Shown: positions 35,124 to 44,819, numbered from the stretch's first letter. The stretch is DNA of 64,000 nt from CAWIHA01 sp963835855 (GCA_963835855.1 CAWIHA010000018.1:1-64000), one strand, 5' to 3'. Made by a program: numbers and translations. Notes: a model not told the origin generated them from the sequence alone.

Positions 35124-35567
35124 CTACTCGGACAGCGATTTCTCCGCCAACTCGCCGATCACCGGCAGCGAGTAATGCTCTTCGTGGCTGGTCTTGACCA
35201 TCATAAAAATCCACAGACCAACGATCGCGACCTCGAGCATGGCAACGATCGAAAAATGGGTCCCGTGGGTGAAAAATGCCAGCGGCTTCAACACCCATTG
35301 GATGAGCAACCAACCCACGAAGAGATAGAGCCCCTGGAAGGCGTGAAACCGCACGGTCCGGTTCTGCCGGAACGCATTGGAGGCCAGAACGGCAATAGCG
35401 ACAATCCAGCCGACCCAGGGAATGTAGCACAGGATCGACGCCGTGCGCGGGCTGAGACCGGCGGCCAAGTCCCGAATGGGGCGCGCCGCCGGCTGGGGCG
35501 CACCGCAGCGGGCGCAGTACCGGTCGGCTTCCCCAGCCGGGTTCCCGCATTGGCAGCAATAAGGCAT
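35124..35567 (-). CDS. Zinc-ribbon plus DUF4870-like membrane protein
   Basis: 147 residues from the ATG at 35567. The N-terminal zinc ribbon has two CxxC knuckles (YCCQCGNP and YCARCGAPQP). A membrane domain of three segments follows (SILCYIPWVGWIVAIAVLAS, GLYLFVGWLLIQWVL, MLEVAIVGLWIFMMV) around RFHAFQGLYLF, typical of DUF4870. Function unknown. Confidence 0.82.
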   Translation of the reverse strand: MPYCCQCGNPAGEADRYCARCGAPQPAARPIRDLAAGLSPRTASILCYIPWVGWIVAIAVLASNAFRQNRTVRFHAFQGLYLFVGWLLIQWVLKPLAFFTHGTHFSIVAMLEVAIVGLWIFMMVKTSHEEHYSLPVIGELAEKSLSE

Positions 35568-35766
35568 CTCAATAATGGGTACGCCCAAAACGGCGGATTC
35601 GTTCCCTGGCGCGGCGGCCCCGGATAGCTGCCGCTCTCCGCGGCGGGACGGCAATCACAGTTCCCTAGGCCCCACCCAGTTTCCCAGTATGCTACGATTC
35701 GCGGGCTAAAATGGTTGAGCGTGGATCGCGCGCGGGGCGCGTGCGATTCCCATCGGAAAGGCGGTC

Positions 35767-37833
35767 ATGCATAAGCGGTTCCTCTACGGATTGAGCGTAG
35801 TCCTGCTGGCGCTGTTGGCCACGTTCGTCATCTGGGAGGGATCGTTTACTTTTGGCGGTTTCGCCCCGACGAGTCCCGAGCAGACCTTCCTGTATTGGGC
35901 CGTTTCAACCCTCGTTTTCCTGCTGACGGTCACGCTCGGATTCATGCTGGTCCGGACGGCGCTCCGCCTCTACATCGAGCGCCGGAGCAATCGCGAGGGC
36001 TCGCGGATCAAGACCAAGCTGGTGATCGGCGCGCTGGCGCTGAGCTTCATACCGGTGTTCTTCCTGATCCTCTGGAGCGTCTCAGTGCTGAACTTCAACC
36101 TGGCGAAATGGTTCAGCCGGCCGGCGGACGCAGTGCGGAACAATCTGGCGGAAATCGTCGAGATCCTCAACCAGGAGGCGCGCGCGAAGGGCGCGGCGCA
36201 GGCGGCCCGGCTGGCGGAGCTGCCCGAAACGCGTGCGGCGCTCGCGGCGGGCGCGGGCTCGCTCGAAAATTTCTGTCGAGAAGCGGGCGCCCCGGCGGCC
36301 ACGCTGCTCGGTCCCTCCGGCGCTCCAATTGCCCGATGCGGGCCGCCCGGCGATCTTTCCACCGCGATGCGGGCTCCGGTGCGCGCGGGCGGCCAAACGC
36401 TCGGATTCGTGGCTGTGCCGCCCCAAGCGCGTGCGGACATCGCCGCCAGAGAGCAGCGCATCCAAGACTACATCCACGAGTACGACCGGCTGAACGTCGA
36501 TCGCAAGGGTTTCCGGAATCTGTACTTGATGCTGCTGGTGTTGATCACGCTATTCATTCTGTTCCTTGCCACCTGGATCGCGCTGTTCCTATCCAAGCAG
36601 ATCTCGAACCCGATCACTGCGCTGCTGGAGGCTTCCAGCCAGGTGCGCAAGGGCAACCTCGGTTACCGCTTAGAGGTGAAAGCGATCGACGAGCTTGCGA
36701 CGCTCGTGCGCGCGTTCAACGAGATGACCGAAGCGCTCGAGGCGAACAGCCGGGAACTGGAGCGCCGCAGGCGTTTCACCGAGGCGATCCTCGAGAGCAT
36801 TCCGACCGGTGTGATTTCCATCTCCGCCGACGGGCGAATCCTGCGGGTGAACCGCGCCCTGAAGCAGCTCTTTCCGGAAGAGAGGTTGGCGGCTGCATCG
36901 CGGCTCGAGGACCTCTTCACACGGGAAGACACCGCCGATCTCAAGTACATGATGAAGCGGGCGCGGCGGACCAGCGTGGCCGGGCGGCAACTGGAACTCC
37001 AGACGGAGCGCGGCACGTTGCAGCTTTCGGCGACGGTGGCGGCGCTCGAGGAAAAGCTCACCTCCGGCTACGTCATCCTGCTCGAAGACACCACCGATCT
37101 GCTGCGCATCCAGAAGATGGCCGCCTGGCACGAAGTGGCGCGGCGCATCGCACACGAGATCAAGAACCCGCTGACGCCGATCGCGCTGTGCGGCGAACGC
37201 ATCGCGCGGCAGGCCGAGAAACTGCCGCTCGCGCCCGAAACCCGGCGGATCCTGGACGAATGCACTGCGACGATTGCCACCGAAGTGGAATCCGTGAAAA
37301 CGCTCGTGGACGAGTTCTCGCAATTCGCGCGCTTCCCGGCGGCGCAACCCGCGCCCGCCGACCTGAATGAAATCGTCGAGGCGGCGCTGGGCATTTTCTC
37401 TGGACGGCTGGATGGCATCGTGATCCATATGGAATTGGCGGCGAACCTGCCAGCCGTGAATGCCGACCGCGAGCAATTGAAGCGTGCTGTGGTGAACCTG
37501 GTGGATAACGCGGCCGAATCGATGCAGGATGCGCTCCTCAAACATCTGTATATCGCCACGCAGGCCACCAGCGCCGAGACGCTCGAGCTGACCGTCGCCG
37601 ACACCGGCCGCGGCATTTCGCCGGAAGACAAGGACCGGCTGTTCCTGCCGTATTTCTCGACCAAGGGCCGCGGCACCGGGCTCGGTCTCGCGATTGTCAG
37701 CCACATTCTTGCCGAACACCACGCCACCATCCGGGTGGAGGATAACGCACCGCAGGGCGCGCGGTTCATCATCGAGATTCCGATCCTCGCGGGCGGCGAA
37801 TCCGAAGTGAAGCCGGCCGAGGCGCGCGCATGA
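35767..37833 (+). CDS. NtrY-like sensor histidine kinase
   Basis: 688 residues. Order: membrane segments at about 8-30, 40-62 and 82-105, an extracytoplasmic sensor region, a fourth segment at about 255-280, HAMP (SKQISNPITALLEASSQV), PAS (FTEAILESIPTGVISISADG), HisKA with H463 in RRIAHEIKNPLTPI, and an ATPase domain (NLVDNAAESMQ, DTGRGIS, GRGTGLGLAIVSHI). This layout matches NtrY. It overlaps the NtrC-family gene by four bases, so the two form one phosphorelay, classically linked to nitrogen, redox or envelope signals. Confidence 0.92.
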   Translation: MHKRFLYGLSVVLLALLATFVIWEGSFTFGGFAPTSPEQTFLYWAVSTLVFLLTVTLGFMLVRTALRLYIERRSNREGSRIKTKLVIGALALSFIPVFFLILWSVSVLNFNLAKWFSRPADAVRNNLAEIVEILNQEARAKGAAQAARLAELPETRAALAAGAGSLENFCREAGAPAATLLGPSGAPIARCGPPGDLSTAMRAPVRAGGQTLGFVAVPPQARADIAAREQRIQDYIHEYDRLNVDRKGFRNLYLMLLVLITLFILFLATWIALFLSKQISNPITALLEASSQVRKGNLGYRLEVKAIDELATLVRAFNEMTEALEANSRELERRRRFTEAILESIPTGVISISADGRILRVNRALKQLFPEERLAAASRLEDLFTREDTADLKYMMKRARRTSVAGRQLELQTERGTLQLSATVAALEEKLTSGYVILLEDTTDLLRIQKMAAWHEVARRIAHEIKNPLTPIALCGERIARQAEKLPLAPETRRILDECTATIATEVESVKTLVDEFSQFARFPAAQPAPADLNEIVEAALGIFSGRLDGIVIHMELAANLPAVNADREQLKRAVVNLVDNAAESMQDALLKHLYIATQATSAETLELTVADTGRGISPEDKDRLFLPYFSTKGRGTGLGLAIVSHILAEHHATIRVEDNAPQGARFIIEIPILAGGESEVKPAEARA

Positions 37834-39203
37834 AACGCGTACGGGTACTGGTGGTCGATGACGAGCCGGGCATCCGGCAGTCGCTCGGCGGCGTGCTCGA
37901 AGACGAAGGCTACGATGTGGCAGCGGTGGAGAGCGGCGAGGCGTGCCTGGAAGAGCTAGCGCGGCAAACGTACGAGCTCGTCCTGCTGGACATCTGGCTG
38001 CCGGGAATGGACGGCCTGGAGACGCTCGCGCGCATCCAGGAAATCCCGTTCACCGACCGCCCGGTGGTAGTCATCATCTCGGGCCACGGCACGATCGAAA
38101 CCGCGGTGAAATCTACCAAACTCGGCGCGTTCGATTTCGTCGAAAAGCCGCTCACGATCCCCAAGGTCTCGATCGTGTGCAAGAACGCGCTCCAGCATCG
38201 CCGACTGGAGATCGAAAACCAGCGGCTCAAGAGCGGCGACGAGGCGCGGTACCGGATCATCGGCGAGAGTGTGCCGATGAAGGCGCTTCGCCAGCAACTG
38301 GGACTGATGGCAGGCACCAACGGCCGCGTGCTGATCTATGGCGAGAGTGGCACGGGCAAGGAGCTGGTGGCGCACGCGATTCACGCGATGAGCCCGCGCG
38401 CCCTGGAACCGTTCATCGAAGTGAATTGCGCCGCCATCCCCGAAGAGCTGATCGAGAGCGAGCTGTTCGGGCACCGCAAAGGCAGTTTCACTGGCGCGAG
38501 CGAGGACAAAATCGGCAAATTGCAAAAGGCCGACGGCGGCTCGCTCTTCCTCGACGAGGTCGGCGATATGAGCCTGAAGACGCAAGCCAAGGTGCTGCGC
38601 TCGCTCGAGGAGCAGCGGTTTGAGGCGGTCGGCGGCTCCGAGTTCATCCAGGTGGATGTGCGCGTAATCGCCGCAACCAACAAGAACCTCCAGGATGAGA
38701 TTGAGCGGGGCAATTTTCGCGAAGACCTTTTTTACCGGCTCAACGTGATCCCGTTCTACGTGCCGCCGTTGCGCGAACGGCGCGAGGATATTCCGGTGCT
38801 GGCGGATTATTTTCTGAGAGAGTTCACGACCGCTTACGGCCGCAAGGCGAAGGAGCTGACGCCGGAAGCCTACCGTTTGCTCGAGGATTACCACTGGCCT
38901 GGCAACGTGCGCGAACTGCGCAACATGATGGAACGCATCGTCATCATGAACCCGCAGGTGCGCGTAGACGCGCGGCACGTTCCGCTGGACCTATCCCGGC
39001 GTGCGCGGCCGGAGCGTCTCGCAGACCGTTTTGGAAGCCTTCAGGAAGTGCGGGAAACCGCCGAGCGCGAGTATATCCTTAAAAAACTCGAGGAGACCAG
39101 CGGCAACGTGAGCCGCACGGCAGAGTTGCTCGGCCTGGAGCGCAGCAACCTCTACCGCAAGATGAAGGCCCTGGGGATCGCACCGAAAGAGACGCCGTCG
39201 TAA
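37830..39203 (+). CDS. NtrC-family sigma54-dependent response regulator (NtrX-like)
   Basis: 457 residues: receiver domain with D54 (LLDIWLPGMD), AAA+ domain with Walker A GESGTGKELVAHAIH, sigma54 loop GSFTGA (canonical GAFTGA with A to S), Walker B SLFLDEVGDM, the R-finger region FREDLFYRLNVIPFYVPPLRER, and a C-terminal Fis-type HTH (GNVSRTAELLGLERSNLYRKMK). It activates RNA polymerase-sigma54 promoters when phosphorylated by the partner kinase. Ser at that loop position occurs in some natural activators. Confidence 0.93.
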   Translation: MKRVRVLVVDDEPGIRQSLGGVLEDEGYDVAAVESGEACLEELARQTYELVLLDIWLPGMDGLETLARIQEIPFTDRPVVVIISGHGTIETAVKSTKLGAFDFVEKPLTIPKVSIVCKNALQHRRLEIENQRLKSGDEARYRIIGESVPMKALRQQLGLMAGTNGRVLIYGESGTGKELVAHAIHAMSPRALEPFIEVNCAAIPEELIESELFGHRKGSFTGASEDKIGKLQKADGGSLFLDEVGDMSLKTQAKVLRSLEEQRFEAVGGSEFIQVDVRVIAATNKNLQDEIERGNFREDLFYRLNVIPFYVPPLRERREDIPVLADYFLREFTTAYGRKAKELTPEAYRLLEDYHWPGNVRELRNMMERIVIMNPQVRVDARHVPLDLSRRARPERLADRFGSLQEVRETAEREYILKKLEETSGNVSRTAELLGLERSNLYRKMKALGIAPKETPS

Positions 39204-39227
39204 GCCGCACCCCATGGCCGTGCGGCT
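39203..39227 (+). terminator. Hairpin after the ntrYX-like pair
   Basis: AGCCGCAC (39203-39210) and GTGCGGCT (39220-39227) form a perfect eight-base stem with a nine-base loop directly at the stop codon. No T-run follows, so termination strength is uncertain. Confidence 0.5.
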
Positions 39228-39304
39228 CCTGTAATCCGTCCGTTCAGAACACGCGCGGATGGCCGCACCGGCGGTGCTGATAAGATAGTGAACTGTCCTT
39301 CGGT

Positions 39305-40945
39305 ATGGAGTGGATCCTCTCGCACATCTTATCGATCGTTTTGTTCTGGCCCCTGGCGGGCCTGCTGGTACTCCTTCTCATTCCTTCCTCCAAGCACACT
39401 GCGATCAAGCTGTGGGCCAACTCGGCGTCGCTGATTGGCTTCCTTCTCTGCCTTCCGCTGATTTTCAATTTCGATTGCGCGAAAGACTTCCAGTTTACCG
39501 AGCGGGCGGAATGGATTCCTTCGATTGGCGCTTCGTATTCGCTCGGCATCGACGGCTACAGCCTGCTGCTGGTGGCGCTCACCGGGCTGCTGGGCTTTAT
39601 CGTGATCCTTTCCAGTTGGAACGCGATCGGCACGCGGTTGAAGGAATACTACGCCAACTTCTTGGTCTTGCAAACGGCGATGCTCGGCGTTTTCATGGCG
39701 CGGGATTTTTTGCTTTTCTTCGTGTTCTGGGAGTTCGGCCTGGTCCCGATGTACTTCATCATCGCGATCTGGGGCGGCGAGCGGCGCATCTACTCGGCGT
39801 TCAAGTTCATCATCTACACCCTGACCGGCTCGGTGCTGATGTTTTTGGGCATCTTGGCGCTCTACTTCGCTCACGCGAACGAGTTCCAGACGTACACGTT
39901 TGCAATCGCCGACCTGCTGCACACGAGCCTGCCGGGCACGCTCGAATGGTGGATCTTCTGGGCCTTCTTCGCGGGCTTCGCGGTGAAGGTGCCCATGTGG
40001 CCGCTGCATACCTGGCTGCCCGACGCGCACACCGAGGCGCCGACGGCCGGCTCGGTGGTCCTGGCGAGCGTGATGCTGAAAATGGGAACGTACGGCTTCC
40101 TGCGGTTCTCGCTGCCGCTCCTGCCCGGCGCCGCCAGGAACCCGGCGACGGTGAACGTGATGGCGCTGCTCTCGCTCATCGCGATTGTTTACGGCGCGCT
40201 CGTCTGCCTGATGCAGAAGGACTGGAAGAGGCTGATCGCGTACTCGTCCGTGAGCCACCTGGGCTTCTGCACGCTCGGCATCTTTGCGCTCAATCCCGCG
40301 GGCATCGCCGGCTCGATGCTGCAGCAGATCAATCATGGCATTTCGACCGGCCTGCTCTTCCTGATCGTGGGCGTGGCCTACGAGCGGCGGCACACGCGCG
40401 CGATTTCCGAATACGGCGGGCTGATGCGCGTGATGCCGGTATTCACCATCGTCTTCTTCATCACCGCGCTCAGCTCGATGGGCATGCCGGCGCTCAACGG
40501 CTTCATCGGCGAGATCTCGATCCTGCAGGGCGCCTACCAGATGTCGTTCACTTGGGCGCTTGGGTGCGTGGTGGGCATTGCGCTCGGAACCGCTTACCTG
40601 ATCTGGCTGTTCCAGCGCACGATGCTGGGCGAGGCATCCGGGAAGAACCTGAAGCTGCACGATCTGTCGGCGCGCGAGATCGCGGTGTTCGTGCCGCTCC
40701 TCGTTTGGGCGTTCTGGATCGGCATTTATCCCAAGCCGTTCTTCCAGGTGCTCGACCGGCCGGCGGCGCAGATCGTCGAGCGCGTGCGGCCGGGTTACTA
40801 CGCCGGGCGCGGCCTCGCGAACCCGCTGGCTACGGCGGCTTCGGCGGAGGGTCTATCTGCACCAGCTCCTGCTGCGGCGCCAGCGGTTTCGGGGGCCGCA
40901 AGAGCCGGCCAGTCAACCGCGACAGGTAAGCAAGCCGCTCGATGA
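39305..40945 (+). CDS. nuoM: NADH-quinone oxidoreductase subunit M (NuoM), solitary
   Basis: 546 residues, about 14 membrane segments. NuoM/MrpD hallmarks: the Glu in FFVFWEFGLVPMYFIIAIWGG, KFIIYTLTGSVLM, the Lys/His segment FAVKVPMWPLHTWLPDAHTEAPTAGSVVLA, LMQKDWKRLIAYSSVSHLGF, and NHGISTGLLFLIVG. The protein pumps protons in complex I. The usual neighbours nuoL and nuoN are absent, and the C-terminus carries an Ala/Pro-rich tail of about 45 residues that overlaps the opposing radical SAM gene by 116 bases. It may belong to a dispersed complex I or an alternative complex. Confidence 0.9.
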   Translation: MEWILSHILSIVLFWPLAGLLVLLLIPSSKHTAIKLWANSASLIGFLLCLPLIFNFDCAKDFQFTERAEWIPSIGASYSLGIDGYSLLLVALTGLLGFIVILSSWNAIGTRLKEYYANFLVLQTAMLGVFMARDFLLFFVFWEFGLVPMYFIIAIWGGERRIYSAFKFIIYTLTGSVLMFLGILALYFAHANEFQTYTFAIADLLHTSLPGTLEWWIFWAFFAGFAVKVPMWPLHTWLPDAHTEAPTAGSVVLASVMLKMGTYGFLRFSLPLLPGAARNPATVNVMALLSLIAIVYGALVCLMQKDWKRLIAYSSVSHLGFCTLGIFALNPAGIAGSMLQQINHGISTGLLFLIVGVAYERRHTRAISEYGGLMRVMPVFTIVFFITALSSMGMPALNGFIGEISILQGAYQMSFTWALGCVVGIALGTAYLIWLFQRTMLGEASGKNLKLHDLSAREIAVFVPLLVWAFWIGIYPKPFFQVLDRPAAQIVERVRPGYYAGRGLANPLATAASAEGLSAPAPAAAPAVSGAARAGQSTATGKQAAR

Positions 40946-41912
40946 CCGGCAGCAGGCGGCGGACGGTGCGGCCGTGGAGAATCAGGCTGCCGGCTACCAG
41001 CGCCGGGTGCGGGATGGTCGTGCAGCAGCGCGAGCACACGCCGATTTCAGCGGCGCGCCCGGCCACATGTAGCCGCCGCATTCGTTCCATCTCCTCCGAA
41101 TTCCAGATCTCTTCAATGGCCGCGTTGCCGAGATTGCCCACGGGCGCGCCCTCCAGCATGTAGCTCTGGCAGCAAGGGTAGACGTCGCCGCTCTGCTTCA
41201 CGTACATCGGCCCGCGCCAGAGGTAATGGCAGGGGTGCTTCCAATCGGCCGCATCGTGGCCGGCGTCCGGGCGCATGAGGTTGGTTTCGTCCTCCTTGAT
41301 GCGGACCTGGTCCACGCCCGGCACTCCACTCCAGAAGCGGATGAAATCGGCGGCCTCGGCCGCGTTGCGCTCCATGCGCACCATTTGCACGACTACCTGC
41401 ATCGGCGAGCGCCGCTCCTTCTTCATGCGGCAGAAGCGGACAAAGTTGTCGCGCACCCTTTCAAACCGTGCGCCCTTGCGGTAGAACTCGAAGCTCTCCT
41501 TCGTCGAGCCATCGAAGCTGAGTGTAACGTGCTCGAGCGGCGTCGAGAGCAGGCGGGCGGCGGCGGCTTCGTCGAGCAGCGTGCCGTTCGTCGATAGCAG
41601 CGTCGAGATGTTGTGCCGCGCGCAGTATTCGATGCGCTCGAAGATCTTCGGATCGAGGAGCGGCTCGCCCAGGCCAATCAGCATCATGTGCTCCGCGGTA
41701 CGGCCGGTCTGGGCCACGAGGCGCTCGAAGACCTCGTCCGTCATGTCCTGGTTCGGTTGCCGGCGAGTTTCGCGCGGGCACATAGGACAGTACAGATTGC
41801 ACTTGGCGGTGGTTTCGACGATGTATTCTACCGGCAGGGCGTTCAGGCGGGCGTGTCCCCGAAGATAAGCCCACAAAAGCTTCGCCCGGTTCCACGCGCG
41901 CATGCTTATCAT
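40830..41912 (-). CDS. Radical SAM/SPASM domain protein
   Basis: 360 residues. The radical SAM cluster motif CxxxCxxC is C38, C42, C45 (KCNLYCPMCPRE). Family strands GLGEPLLDPKIFERI and LLSTNGTLLDE, with SFDGSTKESFEFYRKGA, are present. The SPASM region has further cysteines (HPCHYLW, YPCCQSY, CSRCC) for auxiliary Fe-S clusters. Such enzymes modify peptides or small substrates, often maturing RiPPs, but no precursor peptide gene is visible. Its last 116 bases run antisense to the nuoM 3' end. Confidence 0.9.
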   Translation of the reverse strand: MISMRAWNRAKLLWAYLRGHARLNALPVEYIVETTAKCNLYCPMCPRETRRQPNQDMTDEVFERLVAQTGRTAEHMMLIGLGEPLLDPKIFERIEYCARHNISTLLSTNGTLLDEAAAARLLSTPLEHVTLSFDGSTKESFEFYRKGARFERVRDNFVRFCRMKKERRSPMQVVVQMVRMERNAAEAADFIRFWSGVPGVDQVRIKEDETNLMRPDAGHDAADWKHPCHYLWRGPMYVKQSGDVYPCCQSYMLEGAPVGNLGNAAIEEIWNSEEMERMRRLHVAGRAAEIGVCSRCCTTIPHPALVAGSLILHGRTVRRLLPVIERLAYLSRLTGRLLRPPKPLAPQQELVQIDPPPKPP

Positions 41913-41929
41913 TGTACGGGGGACAAGGC

Positions 41930-42766
41930 ATGCGGATCGCGGTCACGGGCGCCAGTGGGTTTATCGGACGGCGGCTCGTCGAAGAGTTTCGGGCCGAAGG
42001 CCACGAGGTCACACCAATCAGACTGCGGCGCGATCCCTCCGTGCCGGTTTCGGATGCGGTCGTCCACCTGGCTGGCGAGCCGCTGGCCCAGCGCTGGACG
42101 GCGCAAGCGAAGCGCGAGATCCGGTCAAGCCGCGTCAACGGCACGCGCCGGCTGATCGAGAACATTTCCCAGCTGAGCGAGCGGCCGGCGGTATTCGTTT
42201 GCGCTTCGGCCGTTGGCATCTATGGCTCGCGCGGGGATGAGGTGCTCACCGAATCTTCCGCGACAGGCAGCGGCTTCCTCGCCGAGGTCGCGAAGGACTG
42301 GGAGGCTGCGGCGGATCTGGCCGGGCCGCTTGGAATCCGTGCCGTGAAGCTGCGCTTCGGCCTCGTGCTCGGCCGTGATGGCGGCGCGCTCACGCGCATG
42401 CTGCCGGTATTCAAACTGGGCGCGGGAGGGCGCTTGGGTTCCGGAAGGCAGTGGATGTCCTGGATTCACCTGGCCGACTTAGCCGGACTCGTCCAGTTTG
42501 CGATTCGAGAGGCTGGCTTTCGAGGAGCGGTGAACGCGGTCGCGCCCAACCCGGTGACGAACGCGGAATTCACGTGTGAGCTTGCTCGCGCATTGCACCG
42601 GCCCGCGTTCCTCGCAGTCCCGCGGTTCGCCCTCAAGCTGAAGTACGGCGAGATGTCGTCGGTGCTGTTCGATAGCCAGCGCGTCGTGCCACAGGCGGCG
42701 CTCGCAGCCGGCTTTCGTTTCCGGTTTCCGGAGCTTGGCCCCGCCTTGCGCGACGTGCTGGCGTAG
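41930..42766 (+). CDS. TIGR01777 family NAD-dependent epimerase/dehydratase (YfcH-like)
   Basis: 278 residues from the ATG at 41930. Rossmann start VTGASGFIGRRLVEEF, then VVHLAGEPLAQRWT, SRVNGTRRLIENI, FVCASAVGIYGSRGDEVLTE (Y-x-x-x-K altered), FGLVLGRDGGAL, and the DUF1731 end (RALHRPAFLAVPRFALKLKYGE with a conserved QRVVPQ). Members are short-chain reductase-like proteins of unknown substrate, sometimes linked to cell division. Confidence 0.9.
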   Translation: MRIAVTGASGFIGRRLVEEFRAEGHEVTPIRLRRDPSVPVSDAVVHLAGEPLAQRWTAQAKREIRSSRVNGTRRLIENISQLSERPAVFVCASAVGIYGSRGDEVLTESSATGSGFLAEVAKDWEAAADLAGPLGIRAVKLRFGLVLGRDGGALTRMLPVFKLGAGGRLGSGRQWMSWIHLADLAGLVQFAIREAGFRGAVNAVAPNPVTNAEFTCELARALHRPAFLAVPRFALKLKYGEMSSVLFDSQRVVPQAALAAGFRFRFPELGPALRDVLA

Positions 42767-42914
42767 CGGCGTTTCGAAAACCCTTTGTGGATCGTACCGC
42801 CCTGTATCCCTACGCGATGGCGCCTGAAGTTATCGATGACTCGTGCCGGATGAGCGCGGAAGGTGCGCAGACTGCGCAGTAGCTCATCGGGTTACGGTAC
42901 ACTGAGAATCTTCC

Positions 42915-43316
42915 ATGGGTGTTTCTCGCCGGCTCGTATTGCTGGTGGCGGCGTTTGCGGCGCTCACCGCCGCGGGGAAGAAACCGAAAAGACTTAGGCC
43001 CCCGGAGGTCGAAGTCCTCGAAGTCACGGCGCACCGCACTTCCGAAGGCACCATCGAAGTCGATGGCCGCGTGCGCAACTGCGGCGAGCGCGCCCTCGAT
43101 GGGCTCACGCTGGGCTTCGAAATGATCGCGCCGGGCGGTGAGGCCGTCACGACACAGAGAGGAGCCCTTGAAGAAGAACGCCTCGAACCCGGCGGTGAAG
43201 CGGAGTTCCATTGGCGGATGAGAGACTCGGCGCGCGTCACCAGCTTTCAGGTCACCGCCCGGGAGCGCGGGCACGAGCTCGAGGTGGCAAAACCGGGACC
43301 ATATCCGGTCGAGTGA
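42915..43316 (+). CDS. Small secreted protein, FxLYD-like domain
   Basis: 133 residues: signal segment RRLVLLVAAFAALTAAG, a basic linker, then one beta-sandwich-like domain (VEVLEVTAHRTSEGTIEVDG, a strand V-R-N-C-G-E-R-A-L-D-G-L, and ERLEPGGEAEFHWRM) resembling the FxLYD/DUF3426 type that describes changes in affinity between repeats. Function unknown. Its stop overlaps a GTG that could start aroA by three bases. Confidence 0.7.
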   Translation: MGVSRRLVLLVAAFAALTAAGKKPKRLRPPEVEVLEVTAHRTSEGTIEVDGRVRNCGERALDGLTLGFEMIAPGGEAVTTQRGALEEERLEPGGEAEFHWRMRDSARVTSFQVTARERGHELEVAKPGPYPVE

Positions 43317-44608
43317 ACAAGCGGCCCATGCTCGAGCGAATCTCACCCGCGCGGCGCCTCAGCGGCTCGGTCCGGCTGCCCGGCGACAAATCCATTTCGC
43401 ACCGGTACGCGATGCTGGCGGCCATCGCCGAAGGCGCAACGCGTATTCACAACTACTCGACGGGCGCGGACTGCGCCTCCACACTCGGCGCGCTGCGCGC
43501 CCTCGGCATCCGCATCGAACATCAGAATTCGGACGTGCTGATTTCCGGCTGCGGCCTCGACGGGCTGAAGCCGCCCGGGGGAACTCTCGATGCGGGCAAC
43601 TCGGGCTCGACCATCCGCATGCTCTCCGGCATCCTTGCGGCGCAACTGTTCCCGAGCCGTATTGCGGGCGATGAGTCGCTTTCGCGCCGGCCGATGGACC
43701 GCATCCTGCGGCCGCTCGAGGCCATGGGCGCTTCCATCAGCGCGCGCGACGGGCGATTCCCGCCGCTCGAGATCCGTCCCGCCGCGCTCCGCGCCATCGG
43801 CTACGCGTTGCCGGTCGCAAGCGCGCAGGTGAAGACGTGTGTGTTGTTCGCGGGCCTCTACGCCGACGGCGTGACCACGGTCCGCGAGCCGCTCCGCACG
43901 CGCAATCACACCGAGATCGCGCTCGGCGAGTTCGGCGCGGAGATTGCCGTGACCGGAGCGGTTGTGTCCGTGCGCGGCCGGCCGCATCTGAAGCCGCGCG
44001 AGCTGACCGTTCCGGGCGATCTCTCCTCGGCCGCGTTTTTCTTGGTGGCCGCGCTCGTCGTCGAGGGCTCGCGCTTGCGCATCGAAGGCGCCGGCCTGAA
44101 CCCCACACGGTCGGCCCTGCTCGATTTCCTGCTCTCGATGGGCGCCGATATCCGCATTGAGAATTTAGAGTTCCGGGCGGGCGAGGAGGTTGGCGATCTC
44201 GAGGTCCGCTACTCGCGAGTGCGCGGCGGCCTGATCGAGAAGGCGCTCACCGCGGCGTTGATCGATGAGATTCCCGTGCTCGCGGTGCTCGGGGCGGCCA
44301 GCGATGAGGGCCTGACGGTCCGCGACGCCGCCGAACTGCGGGTGAAAGAGACAGACCGCATCGCCACCGTGGCCGAGAACCTGCGCCGAATGGGAGTGGA
44401 AATCGAAGTCACACCGGACGGCTTCCGCGTGCCAGGCCGCCAGCGGTTTCAAGCAGCCGGCATGGACTCCTTCGGCGACCACCGGATCGCGATGGCGTTT
44501 GCCGTCGCCGCGCTCGCCGCCACCGGCGAATCGACCATCGCCGGAGCGGAAGCGGCCGCAGTCTCGTTTCCCGAATTCTTCCAGATCCTGGCGGCAATCC
44601 GCGAGTAG
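43313..44608 (+). CDS. aroA: 3-phosphoshikimate 1-carboxyvinyltransferase (EPSP synthase)
   Basis: 431 residues from the GTG at 43313 (coupled to the previous stop) or 426 from the ATG at 43328; either is plausible. Motifs: LPGDKSISHRYAMLAA (PEP/phosphate Lys), LDAGNSGSTIRMLSG, SLSRRPMDRI, LRVKETDRIATVAENLRRMG and GDHRIAMAFAVAALA. It joins shikimate-3-phosphate and PEP in aromatic amino acid synthesis. The DKSISHR form resembles Gram-positive and CP4-type enzymes rather than E. coli AroA. Confidence 0.95.
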   Translation: MNKRPMLERISPARRLSGSVRLPGDKSISHRYAMLAAIAEGATRIHNYSTGADCASTLGALRALGIRIEHQNSDVLISGCGLDGLKPPGGTLDAGNSGSTIRMLSGILAAQLFPSRIAGDESLSRRPMDRILRPLEAMGASISARDGRFPPLEIRPAALRAIGYALPVASAQVKTCVLFAGLYADGVTTVREPLRTRNHTEIALGEFGAEIAVTGAVVSVRGRPHLKPRELTVPGDLSSAAFFLVAALVVEGSRLRIEGAGLNPTRSALLDFLLSMGADIRIENLEFRAGEEVGDLEVRYSRVRGGLIEKALTAALIDEIPVLAVLGAASDEGLTVRDAAELRVKETDRIATVAENLRRMGVEIEVTPDGFRVPGRQRFQAAGMDSFGDHRIAMAFAVAALAATGESTIAGAEAAAVSFPEFFQILAAIRE

Positions 44609-44701
44609 GGCCGCGTCTCACGGAGCTTCACCATGCGCTAATTCCGGCGCACCGCAGCGTGCTCGCATGGGAACGCCGGCCAGCTTGAGAATGGCGCACG
44701 C

Positions 44702-44738
44702 GCCTCAGGACGCGGCGTTTTCAGCCGCGTCCTGAGGC
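44702..44738. terminator. Perfect 15-base hairpin between convergent aroA and GH18-like genes
   Basis: Arms 44702-44716 and 44724-44738 pair perfectly, loop of seven bases. It lies between two convergent genes and can act in both directions. T-runs are absent. Stem length makes it the strongest hairpin noticed in the window. Confidence 0.65.
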
Positions 44739-44819
44739 CGGTTGGCCGATCTCTACTGGGCCAGCACCGGAAGCGTGGTGCAGGCGCCCCTTGGGCTCAA
44801 CTTAACTAAACGCGTCGAC

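Noticed and set aside
39310..40929. 539- and 443-residue open frames over nuoM in other frames
   Set aside because: NuoM motifs are complete; the others are shadows with no pattern.
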